Shown: positions 34,948 through 47,672 of the stretch, piece after piece
Layout: each line of letters begins with the position of its first letter
How positions within the stretch are numbered: the stretch's first letter is position 1
Assembly (NCBI RefSeq): GCF_037042905.1
Contig: NC_087252.1
Span: forward strand, 18,245,701-18,309,700
Direction: 5' to 3'
Origin: Lytechinus pictus
Taxonomy: Eukaryota; Echinodermata; Echinoidea; Temnopleuroida; Toxopneustidae
DNA: 64,000 bases
Program-made: the position numbers and the translations under genes
Notes under the pieces: model-generated
What the model saw: the letters and a program-made list of their open reading frames with translations, nothing else
Told to the model about the DNA's origin: nothing
Databases searched by the model: none

Positions 34948-35817
34948 CTAGATTTTAATTCGTCATGCGGACGAATTAGGTGGTCTGTCGTATAGATAAA
35001 CAGGAAAAAAATATTTAAACAGATATTAGATTGAAAAATAGATAGACAAACAGATTTACATAATCAAACGGATACATACAAGAAAGATAATTATATTAGA
35101 TGGATGGAGTGATGGATGGAGAGATAAATTATAGGTGGTTATATTAATAAAACATAGACATATAAAGATAGATATAGAGAGACAGACATATAGATAGAGA
35201 GACAGACATATAGATAGATAGAGAGACAGACTTATAGATAGAGAGATAGATTGATAGATATATAGATATATAGATAGATAGAGAGATGATTGGTGGTTAT
35301 ATTAATAAAACATATATAAACATATAGATAGAAAGAGAGACAGACAGATAGATAGATAGACAGATAGATAGACAGACATATATATAGATAGAGAGACAGA
35401 CATATCATGAAGCTATTACGAGCTATCTCGTAATAGCTTCATGCTGCGTGGTCCTATCGCGTTATGTAAGCGGGCTCTAACTTTCGCCTGGCGGCTCGCC
35501 AATTGATGTTAGATATCGTTCCTTCGCCCGAAGGAAGCGATAACAAAGGATTAAGAGAGAAATTGGAAGATGGTTCTCCTTCTCGTGATAGCTTCATGGA
35601 TAGATAGACAGACATATAGATAGACAAACATATAGATAGACAGAGAGACAGAAATATAGATAGATAGAGAGACAGACATATAGATAGATATATAGATAGA
35701 TAGATAGATAGATAGATAGACATATAGATAGATACAGAGACAGACATATAGATTGATAGAGATCGAGACAGAGATAGATAGAGAGACAGACATATAGATG
35801 AATAGAGAGACAGACAT

Positions 35818-35850
<33 letters not shown>

Positions 35851-37561
35851 CAGATAGATAGATAGATAGAGAGACAGACAGACAGATAGATAGATAGATA
35901 TATAGATAGAGACAGGCAGATGGATGGATAGATAGATAGACATATCTAAACAGATAGATACATATATATTAGACAGAGAGAGAGAGAGAGAGAGATAAAC
36001 AGACAGATAGATATACAATGTAGGTAGATAGACAGACAGACATATGGATAGATAGAGAGAGAGGGACGTATTCAAACAGAAAGATATATATTAGACAGAG
36101 AGATAGATATGTCATGTAGGTAGATAGACAGACAGATAAATAGATATGATATAAAAAAGTAATTATAATCTGTTTTATTTTGCAATATTTTAGCTATTAT
36201 TTGTTAGAATTCTTATAATTGATCGTGGGCAAGATAGCTAAAAAAAAAAAAAAAAAAAAAAAAATCATGTTCACCCGCGGACTCGAACCCCTGCCCGCAT
36301 GATGGAATGAGAAGCAAGTCTGACGCCTAACCGATTGAGCTAGAATATTTCCCATAGACTTTACACGTAAGCAAAACACGAGAATCTCAAATCCAATTTT
36401 GAAAGCGAAATACGGGCATGATCTCGGCATCTGATCGGAAAATGGAGACCACACTTGCGATAGCTTACAATCTCAGCTACAACATACTCCAAGCTCAGAG
36501 AAAACTGACTAACAGAAATGGAGATATGGCTCGCGAAATAGAGGAATGTAAAATCCAGTTTTGAGAAAAAGTCATTTCCCATAGAGATTACACGCAAAAT
36601 GAGTAAAAATGACATGCCATTATTATTTGCAATTTTTGAGGATGATTTGTCTATCAAAATGAAAAATAAAGGCAATAACTCAGAAAGAGTAAGAACTAAG
36701 CTACAACATATCAAAAATTGGGTGAAAATTGACCAATATTCACGGAGTTAGAGCAAGATTTGCATAATTATAATGACGTCATAATAGGCAAAATGGATTT
36801 TTTGAATTCCGACGCCATTTTGATGACGTCATAATATACTTGAGGGTCAAATGAGACATGAAATTATATCTCTAGTTCATACTCTATCAAAATATGAAAA
36901 AAAAATTGGGGGTCCCCATGCGTTCTGAAGAGCTACAGCGGATTTTCTATAGGCATGTTTTTGCCCATATATGGCCTATAGTGAGAGCTCGCGCGCACAC
37001 GTGCTGCAAACTTTAACGGGTGTTAATTTCCTTATTAATGGTCGTAGAAGGTTGATCAAGGTATCAAATTGCTCAAAATTATATGATAAATGCGATGAAA
37101 TAAAAAAAAACGGTGTTTCTGAGTTGCATTGAGGCGTTACGCGCGGAAACGCGCGCGCATACGTTTGCGCGCGCAATTTTTTGAAATGCTTAAAATGACC
37201 TAAAACGTACTCTGTTTTGGTCAAAAAGTGATTTTTAGCATTTTAAAATTTTGACGCGCGCGTACGCGCGCGTCGTGACCTTCAGGTGACCTTTGATGAC
37301 ATGACCTGATGACCCTTGATCTGAAGTTTATGTCATGTGAATTTGATTGATTTTTGATAATTGATAATGGAGATATGATTGATAATGTGATTTTACAAAA
37401 TGGCGTCTAGATGACGTCATGATGACGTCATGACATTAAGATTCTTGCAGAATTGAGGTCTTATTGATGTTGATATGTGGTGATATTTTGATGATTATTG
37501 AATATGGACTTTCTGAGATTTGCTGTCCACAAGAAATGGAGGAAATAAAAATAAGAAATAA
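34948..37561 (-). mobile_element. Helentron/HINE-like unit, copy 2
   Basis: Same structure as copy 1, with CTAG at 34948-34951 abutting the A/T-rich 5' part of copy 1 directly. The 5' sub-terminal repeat is missing at this junction. It shares private variants with copy 3 downstream of the tRNA-like part (for example ggagaccacacttgcgatag near 36440), where copies 1, 4, 5 and 6 have another sequence. Confidence 0.8.
36269..36353 (-). other. tRNA-like segment of copy 2
   Basis: Same A and B boxes as copy 1; two substitutions (GCGGGCAGGGG and gcttct variants). T-run follows on the minus strand. Confidence 0.7.
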
Positions 37562-38431
37562 CTAGATTTTAATTCGTCATGCGGACGAATTAGGTGGTCT
37601 GTCGTATAGATAAACAGGAAAAAAATATTTAAACAGATATTAGATTGAAAAATAGATAGACAAACAGATTTACATAATCAAACGGATACATACAAGAAAG
37701 ATAATTATATTAGATGGATGGAGTGATGGATGGAGAGATAAATTATAGGTGGTTATATTAATAAAACATAGACATATAAAGATAGATATAGAGAGACAGA
37801 CATATAGATAGAGAGACAGACATATAGATAGATAGAGAGACAGACTTATAGATAGAGAGATAGATTGATAGATATATAGATATATAGATAGATAGAGAGA
37901 TGATTGGTGGTTATATTAATAAAACATATATAAACATATAGATAGAAAGAGAGACAGACAGATAGATAGATAGACAGATAGATAGACAGACATATATATA
38001 GATAGAGAGACAGACATATCATGAAGCTATTACGAGCTATCTCGTAATAGCTTCATGCTGCGTGGTCCTATCGCGTTATGTAAGCGGGCTCTAACTTTCG
38101 CCTGGCGGCTCGCCAATTGATGTTAGATATCGTTCCTTCGCCCGAAGGAAGCGATAACAAAGGATTAAGAGAGAAATTGGAAGATGGTTCTCCTTCTCGT
38201 GATAGCTTCATGGATAGATAGACAGACATATAGATAGACAAACATATAGATAGACAGAGAGACAGAAATATAGATAGATAGAGAGACAGACATATAGATA
38301 GATATATAGATAGATAGATAGATAGATAGATAGACATATAGATAGATACAGAGACAGACATATAGATTGATAGAGATCGAGACAGAGATAGATAGAGAGA
38401 CAGACATATAGATGAATAGAGAGACAGACAT

Positions 38432-38464
<33 letters not shown>

Positions 38465-40182
38465 CAGATAGATAGATAGATAGAGAGACAGACAGACAGA
38501 TAGATAGATAGATATATAGATAGAGACAGGCAGATGGATGGATAGATAGATAGACATATCTAAACAGATAGATACATATATATTAGACAGAGAGAGAGAG
38601 AGAGAGAGATAAACAGACAGATAGATATACAATGTAGGTAGATAGACAGACAGACATATGGATAGATAGAGAGAGAGGGACGTATTCAAACAGAAAGATA
38701 TATATTAGACAGAGAGATAGATATGTCATGTAGGTAGATAGACAGACAGATAAATAGATATGATATAAAAAAGTAATTATAATCTGTTTTATTTTGCAAT
38801 ATTTTAGCTATTATTTGTTAGAATTCTTATAATTGATCGTGGGCAAGATAGCTAAAAAAAAAAAAAAAAAAAAAAAAATCATGTTCACCCGCGGACTCGA
38901 ACCCCTGCCCGCATGATGGAATGAGAAGCAAGTCTGACGCCTAACCGATTGAGCTAGAATATTTCCCATAGACTTTACACGTAAGCAAAACACGAGAATC
39001 TCAAATCCAATTTTGAAAGCGAAATACGGGCATGATCTCGGCATCTGATCGGAAAATGGAGACCACACTTGCGATAGCTTACAATCTCAGCTACAACATA
39101 CTCCAAGCTCAGAGAAAACTGACTAACAGAAATGGAGATATGGCTCGCGAAATAGAGGAATGTAAAATCCAGTTTTGAGAAAAAGTCATTTCCCATAGAG
39201 ATTACACGCAAAATGAGTAAAAATGACATGCCATTATTATTTGCAATTTTTGAGGATGATTTGTCTATCAAAATGAAAAATAAAGGCAATAACTCAGAAA
39301 GAGTAAGAACTAAGCTACAACATATCAAAAATTGGGTGAAAATTGACCAATATTCACGGAGTTAGAGCAAGATTTGCATAATTATAATGACGTCATAATA
39401 GGCAAAATGGATTTTTTGAATTCCGACGCCATTTTGATGACGTCATAATATACTTGAGGGTCAAATGAGACATGAAATTATATCTCTAGTTCATACTCTA
39501 TCAAAATATGAAAAAAAAATTGGGGGTCCCCATGCGTTCTGAAGAGCTACAGCGGATTTTCTATAGGCATGTTTTTGCCCATATATGGCCTATAGTGAGA
39601 GCTCGCGCGCACACGTGCTGCAAACTTTAACGGGTGTTAATTTCCTTATTAATGGTCGTAGAAGGTTGATCAAGGTATCAAATTGCTCAAAATTATATGA
39701 TCAATGCAATGAAATAAAAAAAACGGTGTTTCTGACTTGCATTCAAGGCGTTACGCGCGGAAACGCGCGCGCATACGTTTGCGCGCGCAATTTTTTGAAA
39801 TGCTTAAAATGACCTAAAACGTACTCTGTTTTGGTCAAAAAGTGATTTTGAGCATTTTAAAATTTTGACGCGCGCGTACGCGCGCGTCGTGACCTTCAGG
39901 TGACCTTTGATGACATGACCTGATGACCCTTGATCTGAAGTTTATGTCATGTGAATTTGATTTATTTTTGATAATTGATAATGGAGATATGATTGATAAT
40001 GTGATTTTACAAAATGGCGTCTAGATGACGTCATGATGACGTCATGACATTACGATTCTTGCAGAATTGAGGTCTTATTGATGTTGATATGTGGTGATAT
40101 TTTGATGATTATTGAATATGAACTTTCTGAGATTTGCTGTCCACAAGAAATGGAGGAAATAAAAATAAGAAATAAAAATAAA
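37562..40182 (-). mobile_element. Helentron/HINE-like unit, copy 3
   Basis: Almost identical to copy 2 over most of its length, including the private variants near 39055-39180, but its 5' part near 39700-40180 agrees with copies 4-6 (atcaatgcaatg, aataaaaataa). This mosaic suggests recombination between units. Confidence 0.8.
38883..38967 (-). other. tRNA-like segment of copy 3
   Basis: Identical in type to the copy 2 segment, with intact A and B boxes and a following T-run. Confidence 0.7.
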
Positions 40183-40930
40183 CTAGATTTTAATTCGTCA
40201 TGCGGACGAATTAGGTGGTCTGTCGTATAGATAGATAAACAGGAAAAAAATATTTAAACAGATATTAGATTGAAAAATAGATAGACAAACAGATTTACAT
40301 AATCAAACAGATACATACAAGAAAGATAATTATATTAGATGGATGGAGTGATGGATGGAGAGATAAATTATAGGTGGTTATATTAATAAAACATAGACAT
40401 ATATAGATAGATATAGAGAGACAGACATATAGATAGAGAGACATACATATAGATAGATAGAGAGACAGACTTATAGATAGAGAGATAGATTGATAGATAT
40501 ATAGATATATAGATAGATAGAGAGATGATTGGTGGTTATATTAATAAAACATATATAAACATATAGATAGAAAGAGAGACAGACAGATAGATAGATAGAC
40601 AGATAGATAGACAGACATATATATAGATAGAGAGACAGACATATCATGAAGCTATTACGAGCTATCTCGTAATAGCTTCATGCTGCGTGGTCCTATCGCG
40701 TTATGTAAGCGGGCTCTAACTTTCGCCTGGCGGCTCGCCGATCGATGTTAGATATCGTTCCTTCGCCCGAAGGAAGCGATAACAAAGGATTAAGAGAGAA
40801 ATTGGAAGATGGTTCTCCTTCTCGTGATAGCTTCATGGATAGATAGACAGACATATAGATAGACAAACATATAGATAGACAGAGAGACAGAAATATAGAT
40901 AGATAGGGAGACAGACATATAGATAGATAT

Positions 40931-40967
<37 letters not shown>

Positions 40968-42822
40968 CATATAGATAGATACAGAGACAGACATATAGAT
41001 TGATAGAGATCGAGACAGAGATAGATAGAGAGACAGACATATAGATGAATAGAGAGACAGACATATAGATAGATAGATAGATAGATAGATAGACAGATAG
41101 ATAGATAGATAGAGAGACAGACAGACAGATAGATAGATAGATATATAGATAGATAGATAGATAGAGACAGGCAGATGGATGGATAGATAGATAGACATAT
41201 CTAAACAGATAGATACATATATATTAGACAGAGAGAGAGAGAGAGAGATAAACAGACAGATAGATATACAATGTAGGTAGATAGACAGACAGACATATGG
41301 ATAGATAGAGAGAGAGGGACGTATTCAAACAGAAAGATATATATTAGACAGAGAGATAGATATGTCATGTAGGTAGATAGACAGACAGATAAATAGATAT
41401 GATATAAAAAAGTAATTATAATCTGTTTTATTTTGCAATATTTTAGCTATTATTTGTTAGAATTCTTATAATTGATCGTGGGCAAGATAGCTAAAAAAAA
41501 AAAAAAAAAAAAAAAAAATCATGTTCACCCGCGGACTCGAACCCCTGCCTGCATGATGGAATGAGAAGTAAGTCTGACGCCTAACCGATTGAGCTAGAAT
41601 ATTTCCCATAGACTTAACACGTAAGCAAAACACCAGAATCTCAAATCCAATCTTGCAAGTGAATTACGGGCATGATCCCGACATCTGATCGGAAAATGAA
41701 GGAGACGCAGCCGAAAGCTTAGAATCTCAGCTACAACATACTAAAAGCTCAGGGATAACTAGCAACAAAAATTGGAGATATGGCTTACGAAATAGAAGAA
41801 TGTAGAATCTAGTTTTGAGAAAAAGTCATGTCCCATAGAGATTACACGCAAAATGAGTAAAAATGACATGCCATTATTATTTGCAATTTTTGAGGATGAT
41901 TTGTCTATCAAAATGAAAAATAAAGGCAATAACTCAGAAAGAGTAAGAACTAAGCTACAACATATCAAAAATTGGGTGAAAATTGACCAATATTCACGGA
42001 GTTAGAGCAAGATTTGCATAATTATAATGACGTCATAATAGGCAAAATGGATTTTTTGACTTCCGACGCCATTTTGATGACGTCATAATATAATTGAGGG
42101 TCAAATGAGACATGAAATTATATCTCTAGTTCATACTCTATCAAAATATGAAAAAAAAATTGGGGGTCCCCATGCGTTCTGAAGAGCTACAGCGGATTTT
42201 CTATAGGCATGTTTTTGCCCATATATGGCCTATAGTGAGAGCTCGCGCGCACACGTGCTGCAAACTTTAACGGGTGTTAATTTCCTTATTAATGGTCGTA
42301 GAAGGTTGATCAAGGTATCAAATTGCTCAAAATTATATGATCAATGCAATGATATAAAAAAAAACGGTGTTTCTGAGTTGCATTGAGGCGTTACGCGCGG
42401 AAACGCGCGCGCATACGTTTGCGCGCGCAATTTTTTGAAATGCTTAAAATGACCTAAAACGTACTCTGTTTTGGTCAAAAAGTGATTTTTAGCATTTTAA
42501 AATTTTGACGCGCGCGTAAGCGCGCGTCGTGACCTACAGGTGACCTTTGATAATATGACCTGATGACCCTTAATCTGAAGTTTATGTCATGTGAATTTGA
42601 TTGATTTTTGATAATTGATAATGGAGATATGATTGATAATGTGATTTTACAAAATGGCGTCTAGATGACGTCATGATGACGTCATGACATTAAGATTCTT
42701 GCAGAATTGAGGTCTTAATGATATTGATATGTGGTGATATTTTGATGATTATTGAATATGAACTTTCTGAGATTTGCTGTCCACAAGAAATGGAGGAAAT
42801 AAAAATAAGAAATAAATAAAAA
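40183..42822 (-). mobile_element. Helentron/HINE-like unit, copy 4
   Basis: Complete from the CTAG end (40183-40186) to the A/T-rich 5' part, where it joins the stack of 5' repeat units at 42823-43146. This is the only internal copy that keeps 5' sub-terminal repeats. Confidence 0.8.
41523..41607 (-). other. tRNA-like segment of copy 4
   Basis: A and B boxes as in copy 1, T-run following on the minus strand. Confidence 0.7.
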
Positions 42823-43146
42823 TAAAGAAAGAAAATTCGGACAAACATAAGAGGTGATCTGTCATAGACAGACCACCTAATAAATAAATAAATAAATAAA
42901 TAAAGAAAGAAAATTCGGACAAACATAAAAGGTGATCTGTCATAGACAGACCACCTAATAAAGAAAGAAAATTCGGACAAACATAATAGGTGATCTGTCA
43001 TAGACAGACCACCTAATAAATAATAAAGAAAGAAAATTCGGACAAACATAATAGGTGATCTGTCATAGACAGACCACCTAATAAAAAATAAAGAAAGAAA
43101 ATTCGGACAAACATAAGAGGTGATCTGTCATAGACAGACCACCTAA
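42823..43146 (-). repeat. five-unit stack of 5' terminal repeats
   Basis: Five units of about 60 bp, each (minus strand) starting TTAGGTGGTCTGTC, forming a near-perfect hairpin with GACAGATCACCT, then CTTATGTTTGTCCGAATTTTC and a T-rich spacer of variable length. A single such unit forms the array's outer 5' end at 47080-47136. The stack begins inside the T-run of copy 5. Confidence 0.85.
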
Positions 43147-44455
43147 AAAAATCATGTTCACCCGCGGACTCGAACCCCTGCCTGCATGATGGAATGAGAA
43201 GTAAGTCTGACGCCTAACCGATTGAGCTAGAATATTTCCCATAGACTTAACACGTAAGCAAAACACCAGAATCTCAAATCCAATCTTGCAAGTGAATTAC
43301 GGGCATGATCCCGACATCTGATCGGAAAATGAAGGAAACGCAACCGAAAGCTTAGAATCTCAGCTACAACATACTAAAAGCTCAGGGATAACTAGCAACA
43401 AAAATTGGAGATATGGCTTACGAAATAGAAGAATGTAGAATCTAGTTTTGAGAAAAAGTCATGACCCATAGAGATTACACGCAAAATGAGTAAAAATGAC
43501 ATGCCATTATTATTTGCAATTTTTGAGGATGATCTGTTTATCAAAATGAAAAATAAAGGCAATAACTCAGAAAGAGTAAGAACTAAGCTACAACATATCA
43601 AAAATTGGGTGAAAATTGACCAATATTCACGGAGTTAGAGCAAGATTTGCATAATTATAATGACGTCATAATAGGCAAAATGGATTTTTTGAATTCCGAC
43701 GCCATTTTGATGACGTCATAATATAATTGAGGGTCAAATGAGACATGAAATTATATCTCTAGTTCATACTCTATCAAAATATGAAAAAAAAATTGGGGGT
43801 CCCCATGCGTTCTGAAGAGCTACAGCGGATTTTCTATAGGCATGTTTTTGCCCATATATGGCCTATAGTGAGAGCTCGCGCGCACACGTGCTGCAAACTT
43901 TAACGGGTGTTAATTTCCTTATTAATGGTCGTAGAAGGTTGATCAAGGTATCAAATTGCTCAAAATTATATGATCAATGCAATGAAATAAAAAAAACGGT
44001 GTTTCTGAGTTGCATTCAAGGCGTTACGCGCGGAAACGCGCGCGCATACGTTTGCGCGCGCAATTTTTTGAAATGCTTAAAATTACCTAAAACGTACTCT
44101 GTTTTGGTCAAAAAGTGATTTTTAGCATTTTAAAATTTTGACGCGCGCGTACGCGCGCGTCGTGACCTTCAGGTGACCTTTGATGACATGATTTGATGAC
44201 TCTTGATCTGAAGTTTATGTCATGTGAATTTGATTTATTTTTGATAATTGATAATGGAGATATGATTGATAATGTGATTTTACAAAATGGCGTCTAGATG
44301 ACGTCATGATGACGTCATGACATTAAGATTCTTGCAGAATTGAGGTCTTATTGATGTTGATATGTGGTGATATTTTGATGATTATTGAATATGAACTTTC
44401 TGAGATTTGCTGTCCACAAGAAATGGAGGAAATAAAAATAAGAAATAAAAATAAA
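43147..44455 (-). mobile_element. Helentron/HINE-like unit, copy 5 (truncated)
   Basis: Has the 5' core and the tRNA-like segment, but stops in the T-run. The GATA arrays, island and 3' hairpin/CTAG end are missing, and the 5' repeat stack of copy 4 follows directly. Confidence 0.8.
43156..43240 (-). other. tRNA-like segment of copy 5
   Basis: A and B boxes intact. Only seven T follow before the AGGTGG of the next unit. Confidence 0.7.
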
Positions 44456-47136
44456 CTAGATTTTAATTCGTCATGCGGACGAATTAGGTGGTCTGTCGTA
44501 TAGATAGATAAACAGGAAAAAAATATTTAAACAGATATTAGATTGAAAAATAGATAGACAAACAGATTTACATAATCAAACAGATACATACAAGAAAGAT
44601 AATTATATTAGATGGATGGAGTGATGGATGGAGAGATAAATTATAGGTGGTTATATTAATAAAACATAGACATATATAGATAGATATAGAGAGACAGACA
44701 TATAGATAGAGAGACAGACATATAGATAGATAGAGAGACAGACTTATAGATAGAGAGATAGATTGATAGATATATAGATATATAGATAGATAGAGAGATG
44801 ATTGGTGGTTATATTAATAAAACATATATAAACATATAGATAGAAAGAGAGACAGACAGATAGATAGATAGACAGATAGATAGACAGACATATATATAGA
44901 TAGAGAGACAGACATATCATGAAGCTATTACGAGCTATCTCGTAATAGCTTCATGCTGCGTGGTCCTATCGCGTTATGTAAGCGGGCTCTAACTTTCGCC
45001 TGGCGGCTCGCCAATTGATGTTAGATATCGTTCCTTCGCCCGAAGGAAGCGATAACAAAGGATTAAGAGAGAAATTGGAAGATGGTTCTCCTTCTCGTGA
45101 TAGCTTCATGGATAGGTAGACAGACATATAGATAGACAAACATATAGATAGACAGAGAGACAGAAATATAGATAGATAGAGAGACAGACATATAGATAGA
45201 TATATAGATAGATAGATAGATAGATAGATAGACATATAGATAGATACAGAGACAGACATATAGATTGATAGAGATCGAGACAGAGATAGATAGAGAGACA
45301 GACATATAGATGAATAGAGAGACAGACATATAGATAGATAGATAGATAGACAGACAGATAGATAGATAGATAGAGAGACAGACAGACAGATAGATAGATA
45401 GATATATAGATAGATAGATAGATAGAGACAGGCAGATGGATGGATAGATAGATAGACATATCTAAACAGATAGATACATATATATTAGACAGAGAGAGAG
45501 AGAGAGAGATAAACAGACAGATAGATATACAATGTAGGTAGATAGACAGACAGACATATGGATAGATAGAGAGAGAGGGACGTATTGAAACAGAAAGATA
45601 TATATTAGACAGAGAGATAGATATGTCATGTAGGTAGATAGACAGACAGATAAATAGATATGATATAAAAAAGTAATTATAATCTGTTTTATTTTGCAAT
45701 ATTTTAGCTATTATTTGTTAGAATTCTTATAATTGATCGTGGGCAAGATAGCTAAAAAAAAAAAAAAAAAAAAATCATGTTCACCCGCGGACTCGAACCC
45801 CTGCCTGCATGATGGAATGAGAAGTAAGTCTGACGCCTAACCGATTGAGCTAGAATATTTCCCATAGACTTTACACGTAAGCAAAACACCAGAATCTCAA
45901 ATCCAATCTTGCAAGTGAATTACGGGCATGATCCCGACATCTGATCGGAAAATGAAGGAAACGCAACCGAAAGCTTAGAATCTCAGCTACAACATACTAA
46001 AAGCTCAGGGATAACTAGCAACAAAAATTGGAGATATGGCTTACGAAATAGAAGAATGTAGAATCTAGTTTTGAGAAAAAGTCATGTCCCATAGAGATTA
46101 CACGCAAAATGAGTAAAAATGACATGCCATTATTATTTGCAATTTTTGAGGATGATTTGTCTATCAAAATGAAAAATAAAGGCAATAACTCAGAAAGAGT
46201 AAGAACTAAGCTACAACATATCAAAAATTGGGTGAAAATTGACCAATATTCACGGAGTTAGAGCAAGATTTGCATAATTATAATGACGTCATAATAGGCA
46301 AAATGGATTTTTTAAATTCCGACGCCATTTTGATGATGTCATAATATAATTGAGGGTCAAATGAGACATGAAATTATATCTCTAGTTCATACTCTATCAA
46401 AATATGAAAAAAAAATTGGGGGTCCCCATGCGTTCTGAAGAGCTACAGCGGATTTTCTATAGGCATGTTTTTGCCCATATATGGCCTATAGTGAGAGCTC
46501 GCGCGCACACGTGCTGCAAACTTTAACGGGTGTTAATTTCCTTATTAATGGTCGTAGAAGGTTGATCAAGGTATCAAATTGCTCAAAATTATATGATCAA
46601 TGCAATGAAATAAAAAAAAACGGTGTTTCTGAGTTGCATTGAGGCGTTACGCGCGGAAACGCGCGCGCATACGTTTGCGCGCGCAATTTTTTGAAATGCT
46701 TAAAATGACCTAAAACGTACTCTGTTTTGGTCAAAAAGTGATTTTTAGCATTTTAAAATTTTGACGCGCGCGTACGCGCGCGTCGTGACCTTCAGGTGAC
46801 CTTTGATGACATGACCTGATGACCCTTGATCTGAAGTTTATGTCATGTGAATTTGATTGATTTTTGATAATTGATAATGGAGATATGATTGATAATGTGA
46901 TTTTACAAAATGGCGTCTAGATGACGTCATGATGACGTCATGACATTAAGATTCTTGCAGAATTGAGGTCTTATTGATGTTGATATGTGGTGATATTTTG
47001 ATGATTATTGAATATGAACTTTCTGAGATTTGCTGTCCACAAGAAATGGAGGAAATAAAAATAAGAAATAATAAAAAATAAAGAAAGAAAATTCGGACAA
47101 ACATAAGAGGTGATCTGTCATAGACAGACCACCTAA
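44456..47136 (-). mobile_element. Helentron/HINE-like unit, copy 6 (5'-terminal copy)
   Basis: Complete unit. On the minus strand it starts with (T)TAGGTGGTCTGTC at 47136/47135, following ...CGTAAT of the SINE. It ends at CTAG 44456-44459. With copy 1's 3' end (CTAG/T at 32323) the array sits between T and T, the site choice described for Helentrons rather than the A/T site of classical Helitrons. Confidence 0.8.
45779..45863 (-). other. tRNA-like segment of copy 6
   Basis: A and B boxes as in copy 1; T-run slightly shorter. Confidence 0.7.
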
Positions 47137-47361
47137 TTACGTTTCATTTACTCAAAGTAGCCATTTCGGTTAGGGAACTGCAGCGGGCCCTGCATTTCCA
47201 TGTATGTTATTACTACCCTTCTCCAATCTAAATGCTGAGCGCCAAGCAAGAAGGCAGAAGGTTCCATTCCTATATATATTTTTGTATGACTCTGTTGGGG
47301 ATCGAACCCACGGCCTCCCGTTCATGAGGCTGACGCTCTACCACTGATCAACATACCCGGT
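47137..47361 (-). mobile_element. tRNA-derived SINE, head and body (split)
   Basis: Minus strand: CCGGGTATGTTGATCAGTGG, TAGAGCGTCAGCCTCATGAA, then GCCGTGGGTTCGATCCCC, with A box, a CAT-bearing anticodon-like loop and a perfect B box. The body follows (ATGGAACCTTCTGCC..., GCAGGGCCCGCTGCAG, ATGGCTACTTTGAG) up to CGTAA. The ATT tail lies at 32301-32323 beyond the array. The body's 3' part resembles the SINE at 60265-60501. Confidence 0.8.
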
Positions 47362-47672
47362 TTGCTTTTTAAACACGACCCTCATCAAGAACAAACTTTA
47401 ATACAGAAACATAATAATTAACACTAATTTGAGCAAGTCACTTATCATTTTTTTTTCAAATAAATTGTGTAGTATGTTGGTATTTTTATATCTTCTGTTG
47501 ATTGAGAATCCCTCTCGGCCATTTAAAAGGTTTTCTGCTCTTCAGGTGGTCCTGCATCCCCACCCCATACCTCAATATTTCGCTCTTCGCGTGTTGGATA
47601 GTGGAGCAGTCCAGATTCTCAACAAGAAATTTGGCGCTTCAACAAAATTAATTGAGAATGGCTGATCTAGAG

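Larger units (their letters stand above)
31964..47664. mobile_element. hAT-like non-autonomous element, interrupted
   Basis: Left end CAGGGATTCTCAAATGGTGG, right end CCATTCTCAATTAA-mirror finishing gagaatggctg. Both ends begin CAG..ATTCTCAA, the usual hAT terminal style. The 8 bp ATCTAGAG lie directly outside both ends (31956-31963 and 47665-47672), a perfect hAT-length target duplication. Without the later insertion it is about 0.65 kb (31964-32300 plus 47361-47664). The left part has a GTGGCGCGCGCGCCAC palindrome. No transposase is present. Confidence 0.85.

Noticed and set aside
32834..46224. Long minus-strand ORFs rich in Ser, Ile, Leu and Tyr (up to 197 residues)
   Set aside because: They are translations of (TATC)n/(TGTC)n microsatellites and repeat exactly with each unit; there is no gene structure.
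32324..47136. Interpretation of the 2.6-kb unit as a SINE
   Set aside because: The T-run directly after the tRNA-like part would end Pol III transcription, and the true terminus is a hairpin plus CTAG without target duplication.
32324..47136. Interpretation as a classical Helitron (TC...CTRR, A/T site)
   Set aside because: No TC 5' end; the flanks fit T/T, and asymmetric inverted repeats are present, which favours the Helentron type.
32324..47136. CRISPR array
   Set aside because: Repeats are kilobase-sized or tetranucleotide; there is no short repeat/spacer pattern, and the DNA is eukaryotic.
47283..47361. Functional tRNA-Met gene
   Set aside because: Acceptor and T stems do not pair well and a SINE body and ATT tail follow.
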